Origin: RGIG1681 sp045657465
Lineage (GTDB): Bacteria; Bacillota; Clostridia; Christensenellales; UBA1242
DNA: 10,571 nt
Assembly: GCA_045657465.1 (NCBI GenBank)
Contig: JAZOTD010000012.1
Location: 1-10,571 of the forward strand
Direction: 5' to 3'
The first letter of the stretch is position 1, and each line of letters opens with the position of its first letter. The notes under the pieces were generated by a model. That model was not told where the DNA came from and made no database searches. It saw nothing but the letters and a program-made list of their open reading frames with translations. A program made the translations under genes and the position numbers. This document shows, one piece after another, positions 7,061 through 10,571 of the stretch.

Positions 7061-8023
7061 ATGAAATCACCACTAGAATTTTGCACCATGACGGCAAATG
7101 CATCAACCGATTTTGAGCTTATGAACACTGAACTAAAACGTCAATATATCATAAGCAATATCATTTTATACAACAACATAACATTAACTCTATGTGAGCG
7201 TAAGGGAACTTTTGGAACAGGTTACCCTTTTTATGTTCTAGACAATAATTTACAGGGTGCCCTTCCAGTAATTGATGAACAAATTAGATATAACAACGAG
7301 CTTATAACTCAAGCACAAACCAGCATTTATGACGAATGGAGATGTGCAAACTGCTTGCAAGAAAATTACGCCAGAATGCCAGACCTTAAAACCATCTGCA
7401 AGATATGTCCAAACATAGAAAACGAACTAAAACCAAGAAAACTCATCAATCGTTTGCCAGACCTAGACCTTTGGATGGTGTGCGACGAAAATGACATGGC
7501 GAATGCCGCAAATCACCTTGCAAGCCAGCTCGAATATTTTGGCTTTAACACATCTGACATAGACCCAGTAAAAACCATTTTTGAACTTACAGAAATTGCG
7601 TCTAGCCTAAAAAGAAATGAAATGCCAACAAAAAATCTTCCAATTGACACTCATTTAATTGACGCAGCAACCCTTTATTCGTTAATATGTGAAGTGCCTG
7701 ACAAACTTGACTATTGCTTAAAAAACAATGAGGTTCCGCTTTTGCCAATTCACCCACTATCACTTAGAAAATTCTGGCAAAAAGACGACTGTGCATATAA
7801 TTTCATTCATGATTATTTGTCAAGTTTCACAGAGTTCGAAATGGACCCAAAAATTCAACAATCACTCAATGAAACAAGAAGAGAAATTGCAAAAAAATAT
7901 TCTCTTGACCAGCTCTATCAATTTTTACTTCAAACGGGTCCAGATTGCGTTGCAAGACGTCACAAAACACCTGAGCTTAAAGAAGCTTTCGCAAAAAGGA
8001 TTGAATCATGGAAAGAATTATAG
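7061..8023 (+). CDS. Uncharacterised zinc-ribbon protein, first gene of a pair with a PHP phosphoesterase
   Basis: I do not recognise a family for this 320-residue protein. It has four cysteines spaced as a zinc ribbon, C95-x2-C98-x14-C113-x2-C116, dividing a mixed N-terminal region from a largely helical C-terminal one. After the ribbon comes LPDLDLWMV (132-140), with D134 and D136 at the end of a likely beta strand, and later PIDTHLID with D196. The DxD pattern loosely recalls nucleotidyltransferase folds, but the Gly-Ser motif expected 9-13 residues upstream is missing, so I do not assign that function. There is no signal peptide or membrane segment; a cytoplasmic location is likely. AGGAG at 7049-7053 lies seven bases before the ATG. 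The 3' end overlaps the PHP gene by 16 bases, implying translational coupling and a related role. Confidence 0.85.
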   Translation: MKSPLEFCTMTANASTDFELMNTELKRQYIISNIILYNNITLTLCERKGTFGTGYPFYVLDNNLQGALPVIDEQIRYNNELITQAQTSIYDEWRCANCLQENYARMPDLKTICKICPNIENELKPRKLINRLPDLDLWMVCDENDMANAANHLASQLEYFGFNTSDIDPVKTIFELTEIASSLKRNEMPTKNLPIDTHLIDAATLYSLICEVPDKLDYCLKNNEVPLLPIHPLSLRKFWQKDDCAYNFIHDYLSSFTEFEMDPKIQQSLNETRREIAKKYSLDQLYQFLLQTGPDCVARRHKTPELKEAFAKRIESWKEL

Positions 8024-8898
8024 ACCTTCACATTCACACCACTTGTTCAGATGGAGCACTTTCTCCATTAGAAATTGTTGATGAAGCGAAAAAAAATAAT
8101 GTTTCAGTTATAGCAATTGCCGACCACGACACAATTGCGGCATACACAGAAGAGTTTTTTGCGTATGCAAAATTAAACAATATTGACGTTATTCAGGCAG
8201 TTGAAATGTCAACCCACCAAGGAAAACTCGGCGTGCATGTTTTGGGCTACAATTTTGACCCAAACAACCCACTTTTAACTGAAACCCTTTCAAAATTAAG
8301 AAATGCTCGTCATGACTACCTTGAAAATGTGTCTGCTCTTCTTAAAAATTTAGGCTACAAAGTTGACACTGACAAACTTGACGAAATTCCTGCCGTAACA
8401 AAAGCACATATTGCACTAAACATTGTTGAAAATGCCGAAAATGAAAACCTTTTGCTTGAAACTTTTGGTCACATTCCTTCAAAGGGTGAATTTATTGAAA
8501 CAATTATGAACGAAGGTTGCCCAGCATACACACAAAAATTCACAATCACACCTATAAAAGCAAGTGAAATCATTCACCAAGCCGGTGGAAAGGTCGTGCT
8601 TGCCCACCCCGTTGCATACGCCCATGAAGACGGCACCACTCCTGACGAAATCAAAGAACTTGCAAAAAATATGGAAGTCGACGGAATTGAAGCAAACTAC
8701 ATTTATGTTGACAGAAATGACAAACTCTTTGATGAATGTGAGTTTTGGAACACTTTCGCAGAAAATAACGGATATTTCACAACAATTGGTTCGGATTTTC
8801 ATATCAAAGACAATCTTCGCCCAGAAATCGGTTTTGCAAATATGCCATTCATATTAAGTGAAAAAACAATCACCACAATTTTAAATAACTTAAAATAA
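8008..8898 (+). CDS. PHP-domain metal-dependent phosphoesterase (TrpH/YciV-like)
   Basis: This 296-residue protein carries the PHP metal-binding set in order: DLHIH (His8, His10), SDG (Asp15), ADHD (Asp39-His40-Asp41), AVEMS (Glu66), HVLGY (His77), LAHP (His200) and GSDFH (Asp263, His265). PHP enzymes of this type bind a cluster of divalent metal ions and hydrolyse phosphoester bonds. E. coli YciV (RNase AM) of this group matures RNA 5' ends and degrades short 5'-phosphorylated oligonucleotides, and related members hydrolyse 3',5'-bisphosphonucleotides. Which substrate applies here is not visible. The start has AGGA at 7997-8000, inside the preceding gene, seven bases before the ATG. The gene overlaps its upstream partner by 16 bases and ends before a strong terminator. 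Asp codons are mostly GAC (15 of 19). Confidence 0.92.
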   Translation: MERIIDLHIHTTCSDGALSPLEIVDEAKKNNVSVIAIADHDTIAAYTEEFFAYAKLNNIDVIQAVEMSTHQGKLGVHVLGYNFDPNNPLLTETLSKLRNARHDYLENVSALLKNLGYKVDTDKLDEIPAVTKAHIALNIVENAENENLLLETFGHIPSKGEFIETIMNEGCPAYTQKFTITPIKASEIIHQAGGKVVLAHPVAYAHEDGTTPDEIKELAKNMEVDGIEANYIYVDRNDKLFDECEFWNTFAENNGYFTTIGSDFHIKDNLRPEIGFANMPFILSEKTITTILNNLK

Positions 8899-8934
8899 AA
8901 AACAAAACCTAATATACTAAAAAACACAAACATA

Positions 8935-8971
8935 GAAAGAGATAGTGCAACATCTATTTCTTTCTTTTTTT
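8935..8971 (+). terminator. Intrinsic terminator of the zinc-ribbon/PHP operon
   Basis: GAAAGAGATAG (8935-8945) pairs over all 11 positions with CTATTTCTTTC (8954-8964), including one G-T wobble, around an 8-nt loop. Seven Ts follow (8965-8971). Confidence 0.88.
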
Positions 8972-9028
8972 ATCAAAAATATTATTAGGATTTTTGACAA
9001 TTTATTCTATAAAATTAACAGAATTAGC

Positions 9029-9047
9029 TTAAGTTATCACAACTTAA
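9029..9047 (+). repeat. Small inverted repeat upstream of the UVR-like gene
   Basis: TTAAGTT (9029-9035) and AACTTAA (9041-9047) are exact arms around ATCAC. The site lies about 65-80 bases upstream of the predicted start at 9111. It could be a regulator site, but low-complexity AT sequence makes chance matches common. Apart from this, 8972-9084 holds nothing I can assign. Confidence 0.3.
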
Positions 9048-9095
9048 TATAAATTGAAAATATTTGCTAAAAATGATACAAAAATTGGCATTGTA

Positions 9096-9104
9096 TGCTA
9101 TACT
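9096..9104 (+). promoter_or_regulatory. Predicted extended -10 promoter of the UVR-like gene
   Basis: TGCTATACT (9096-9104) is an extended -10 element; TATACT matches TATAAT at five of six positions. No good -35 is found: GATACA (9075-9080) at 18 bp matches only three positions. The start would be 9111, two bases before AGGAG, leaving a leader of about 15 nt. Confidence 0.45.
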
Positions 9105-9125
9105 TTATTTATAGGAGAAAAGTAT

Positions 9126-9530
9126 ATGGGATTGTTTAATATATTTAAAAAGAAAAAAGTAAAGACAGGTATATTTTATACGTTCAACTTTGAAAAATTT
9201 CCTGAATTGTTAGAAATTTATACAGAATATAGAAAGCTTAAATCAAAAGCAACTTCTCTTAGCATGAAAGATGTAAAAAATGATAAATATGAAAAAGCCG
9301 CTGCAATGCGTGACAATTATGGTCAAAATGTCGTTGCAAAAGAAATTTGGAATATATTTAATTCCATATCCCCAACCTTATATAATTCTGATAAAGATGA
9401 ATATGTAGAGTGGAAAAAGCTTTTTGATAAAAACTTTGAAGACTTGTCGGTAATACAAAAGTATTATCTTGTTGGATTGATTGAACGCAATTATATCTAT
9501 GAGTTGCCTAAAAAATATTATAACGACTAA
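9126..9530 (+). CDS. Small hypothetical protein with a UVR-like motif
   Basis: This 134-residue soluble protein is not one I recognise. It begins MGLFNIFKKKK, a short hydrophobic and basic start common in small cytoplasmic or membrane-associated proteins. Residues 52-63 (NDKYEKAAAMRD) resemble the UVR motif of UvrB, UvrC and McsA (D-[FY]-E-x-A-A-x-x-R-D), which pairs as a helical hairpin. The remainder is charged and helix-rich, ending with several tyrosines. The start at 9126 is chosen because AGGAG (9113-9117) is eight bases upstream and a predicted promoter lies just before that. An in-frame ATG at 9054 would add 24 residues but begins upstream of the predicted transcript. Single-gene unit with its own terminator. 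Asp codons are 5 GAT to 3 GAC, less GAC-rich than the PHP gene. Confidence 0.75.
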   Translation: MGLFNIFKKKKVKTGIFYTFNFEKFPELLEIYTEYRKLKSKATSLSMKDVKNDKYEKAAAMRDNYGQNVVAKEIWNIFNSISPTLYNSDKDEYVEWKKLFDKNFEDLSVIQKYYLVGLIERNYIYELPKKYYND

Positions 9531-9540
9531 TATAAAAAAT

Positions 9541-9568
9541 AAAAGCAAGAGAATATTCTCTTGTTTTT
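9541..9568 (+). terminator. Intrinsic terminator after the UVR-like gene
   Basis: CAAGAGAAT (9546-9554) and ATTCTCTTG (9555-9563) form a perfect palindrome, followed by five Ts (9564-9568) and preceded by four As (9541-9544). The innermost bases must stay unpaired as the loop. The A-run means it could also work on the other strand. Confidence 0.82.
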
Positions 9569-9714
9569 ATCTTTTTATAGTGTTTTATTTAAAGGCTACT
9601 GTTTAATTTTGTGACTTTTGCTATTTGAAATATTGTTATAAATAAACATGATTTGGTGAATAATCAAACATAAATAAGCCTAAAAAACTTTTTTAAAAAA
9701 ATTGCAAAAAAGTG

Positions 9715-9743
9715 TTGCAATATTTAAAGATGTGTTATATAAT
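9715..9743 (+). promoter_or_regulatory. tRNA-Asn promoter with A/T-tract upstream region
   Basis: TTGCAA (9715-9720) and a perfect TATAAT (9738-9743) are 17 bp apart; the start would be 9750. Just upstream are A and T runs (9682-9711), including ACTTTTTT (9687-9694) and its inverted copy AAAAAAGT (9706-9713), and a second TTGCAA at 9702-9707. This resembles the UP elements of strong stable-RNA promoters. The 25-nt leader starts with a GTTC/GAAC hairpin (9750-9761). The rest of the gap, 9569-9680, shows nothing assignable. Confidence 0.7.
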
Positions 9744-9774
9744 ACCATTGTTCTTGTGAACGAAAACTACATAT

Positions 9775-9849
9775 TCCCCAGTAGCTCAGTGGTGGAGCAC
9801 TCGACTGTTAATCGATAGGCCGTAGGTTCGAACCCTACCTGGGGAGCCA
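9775..9849 (+). tRNA. tRNA-Asn, anticodon GTT, CCA encoded
   Basis: The gene folds as a full 75-nt cloverleaf. The acceptor TCCCCAG (9775-9781) pairs with CTGGGGA (9839-9845), followed by discriminator G and encoded CCA (9847-9849). The D stem is GCTC/GAGC. The anticodon loop CTGTTAA has GTT at 9807-9809. The T arm is GTAGG-TTCGAAC-CCTAC. In the anticodon stem four pairs form, but the first position pairs C27 (9800) with U43 (9816), a mismatch. A promoter upstream and a terminator downstream make it a single-tRNA unit. Confidence 0.97.
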
Positions 9850-9853
9850 AAAT
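9843..9853 (+). repeat. Direct repeat copy 1, tRNA-Asn 3' end (att-like)
   Basis: GGAGCCAAAAT, made of the tRNA acceptor end, discriminator, CCA and the next four bases, recurs exactly at 10467-10477, just after the GNAT gene. The two copies are 624 bp apart start to start and enclose the tRNA terminator, the GNAT promoter and the GNAT gene. Confidence 0.6.
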
Positions 9854-9854
9854 T

Positions 9855-9885
9855 ATTCTAACTCGAATGAGTTAGAATTTTTTTT
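9855..9885 (+). terminator. Intrinsic terminator after tRNA-Asn
   Basis: ATTCTAACTC (9855-9864) pairs perfectly with GAGTTAGAAT (9869-9878) around a GAAT loop, followed by a run of Ts to 9885. The end of the T run is shared with the -35 box of the next promoter. Confidence 0.9.
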
Positions 9886-9911
9886 GCAAAAAATTCTAAT
9901 TATGATACAAT
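9884..9911 (+). promoter_or_regulatory. Predicted promoter of the GNAT gene
   Basis: TTGCAA (9884-9889), 16 bp, then TACAAT (9906-9911) with an extended -10 TG at 9903-9904. The expected start is 9918, the A of AGGAG (9918-9922), so the leader would be about 12 nt. Confidence 0.55.
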
Positions 9912-9929
9912 TTAATTAGGAGATTTTAT

Positions 9930-10460
9930 ATGATTGAATTAAAACAAAGCAATAAAGATTTAGGTTTGGATGTTTATAAAATGTTGCAGGGCATTGAAAA
10001 TGGTGAAAATGGCTTTATGAATGAAGTTTATGGAGTGTCATATGAAGAATATAAACAATGGCTCATAAATATGGATGATTATCATTTAGGCAAAAACTTG
10101 CCAGAGGGGTGGATTCCTTATACGACATATTTTTTGTGGGTAGATGGTGTTCCTGTTGGTATTGGAAGAATGCGACATGGAACAACTGAATATTTACAAA
10201 CAGTTCTTGGTGCAGGTGAAATAGGATATGGCATTTCAAAAGAATATCGCGGCAGGGGCTATGGAAGTATTCTATTTCAAGAATTGTTAAAAGAATGTGG
10301 AAAATTTGGTTTTGATAAAATTAAACTTTATCCACACAAAAATAATGAAGCGACCATAAAAATAATGATAAAAAATGGTGGACGCGTTATTGGAAGATTT
10401 AATGATGAAAAAACAATAATAGAAATACCAACGATAAAAAAAGAAAAAAATTTTCAATGA
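9930..10460 (+). CDS. GNAT family N-acetyltransferase (COG3981-like)
   Basis: This 176-residue cytoplasmic protein moves an acetyl group from acetyl-CoA to an unknown amine. Motif A is clear: an IGYGI beta strand followed by the acetyl-CoA pyrophosphate loop R107-G-R-G-Y-G112. RMRHGTTEYL (Met81, Arg82, His83) just before it and KNNEATIKIMIKNGG after it match the pattern of the predicted acetyltransferase group COG3981 (RHxLxxYL, GxIGYGIRP, N-xxS-xxxIExNGG). AGGAG at 9918-9922 lies seven bases before the ATG. It is a single-gene unit behind tRNA-Asn, closed by a terminator. All seven Asp codons are GAT, unlike the GAC-rich PHP gene, and the gene lies between two copies of the tRNA 3' end, so recent acquisition is possible. 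The substrate is unknown. Confidence 0.9.
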   Translation: MIELKQSNKDLGLDVYKMLQGIENGENGFMNEVYGVSYEEYKQWLINMDDYHLGKNLPEGWIPYTTYFLWVDGVPVGIGRMRHGTTEYLQTVLGAGEIGYGISKEYRGRGYGSILFQELLKECGKFGFDKIKLYPHKNNEATIKIMIKNGGRVIGRFNDEKTIIEIPTIKKEKNFQ

Positions 10461-10466
10461 TGTTAT

Positions 10467-10477
10467 GGAGCCAAAAT
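10467..10477 (+). repeat. Direct repeat copy 2, displaced tRNA 3' end (att-like)
   Basis: This is the exact GGAGCCAAAAT copy of 9843-9853, followed immediately by a terminator hairpin, as a tRNA end would be. No T arm or other tRNA part precedes it, so only the last bases are duplicated. Confidence 0.55.
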
Positions 10478-10502
10478 GGAAGACGCAAGTCTTCCTTTTT
10501 TT
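10478..10502 (+). terminator. Intrinsic terminator after the GNAT gene
   Basis: GGAAGAC (10478-10484) and GTCTTCC (10489-10495) enclose a GCAA tetraloop, followed by seven Ts (10496-10502). It abuts repeat copy 2 and may originally have been the terminator of the tRNA gene. Confidence 0.9.
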
Positions 10503-10548
10503 GTGCGAAAGCTGATTTTTTATATTCTCCCCTTTATTAATGATTTTG

Positions 10549-10554
10549 TTGACA
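10549..10554 (+). promoter_or_regulatory. Possible -35 box of a gene beyond the right edge
   Basis: A perfect TTGACA lies 17 bases from the end of the window. A -10 box would fall just outside, so this cannot be confirmed. Confidence 0.25.
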
Positions 10555-10571
10555 TGCGCTAAATTTTTAAT

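Noticed and set aside
7061..8023. Firm assignment of the zinc-ribbon protein as a nucleotidyltransferase
   Set aside because: The DLD motif is suggestive, but the Gly-Ser loop expected upstream of it is absent, so the catalytic pattern is incomplete.
8479..8857. Open frames on either strand inside the PHP gene
   Set aside because: The PHP gene holds conserved metal ligands (His200, Asp263, His265) through this stretch, so the other frames are shadows.
8994..9022. TTGACA at 8994-8999 as part of a promoter
   Set aside because: No acceptable -10 box lies 16-18 bp downstream, and no gene start fits.
9054..9125. Longer N terminus for the UVR-like protein starting at 9054
   Set aside because: The extension has no ribosome binding site and overlaps the predicted -10 promoter; AGGAG before 9126 and the typical MGLFNIFKKKK start favour the shorter form.
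1..10571. CRISPR array, insertion sequence, phage or toxin-antitoxin module
   Set aside because: No regularly spaced repeats, transposase or integrase motifs, long terminal inverted repeats or toxin-like pairs were seen on either strand.
1..10571. Alternative genetic code (TGA as Trp)
   Set aside because: Trp is encoded by TGG, conserved genes run without internal TGA, and the GNAT gene ends in TGA.

Overview
The window is AT-rich bacterial DNA, most likely from a low-GC member of the Bacillota (Clostridia-like). The evidence is strong AGGAG ribosome binding sites, a CCA-encoding tRNA, TTGACA/TATAAT promoters, many short hairpin-plus-T-run terminators, and a SecA carrying the NBD2 insert common in Clostridia. 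Species is not resolvable from the sequence. The standard code is in use: genes end in TAA or TGA, Trp is TGG, and no in-frame TGA interrupts a gene.

Layout. On the minus strand, comF (3359-2616) is followed by secA (2508 to beyond the left edge). A 97-bp divergent promoter region separates comF from cmk (3457-4137, plus strand). A terminator stands between cmk and a long U32-family protein (4176-6389) that resembles the rRNA hydroxylation factor RlhA. Next come a small membrane-anchored protein of unknown function (6455-6880) and a two-gene operon: an uncharacterised zinc-ribbon protein (7061-8023) overlapping a PHP-domain phosphoesterase (8008-8898). The right end is a set of single-gene units, each with its own promoter and terminator: a small protein with a UVR-like motif (9126-9530), tRNA-Asn(GTT) (9775-9849), and a GNAT acetyltransferase (9930-10460).

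How the genes fit together. Most of the left 9 kb is housekeeping: protein export (SecA), a DNA-uptake-type phosphoribosyltransferase homologue (ComF), CMP/dCMP phosphorylation (Cmk), probable RNA modification (U32) and probable nucleotide or RNA 5'-end turnover (PHP). The right 1.5 kb looks more accessory. Its Asp codons are mostly GAT, whereas the PHP gene prefers GAC. The GNAT gene lies between the 3' end of tRNA-Asn and an 11-bp copy of that same end, the arrangement left by insertion at a tRNA gene, although no integrase is present.

Most unusual points: comF is predicted to be leaderless; several other genes have predicted transcripts that begin at or within a few bases of the Shine-Dalgarno sequence; the 7061/8008 gene pair is an uncharacterised tightly coupled unit with an operator-like inverted repeat in its promoter; and the tRNA/GNAT repeat suggests a very small insertion. 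No CRISPR array, insertion sequence, phage module or recognisable defence system was seen.
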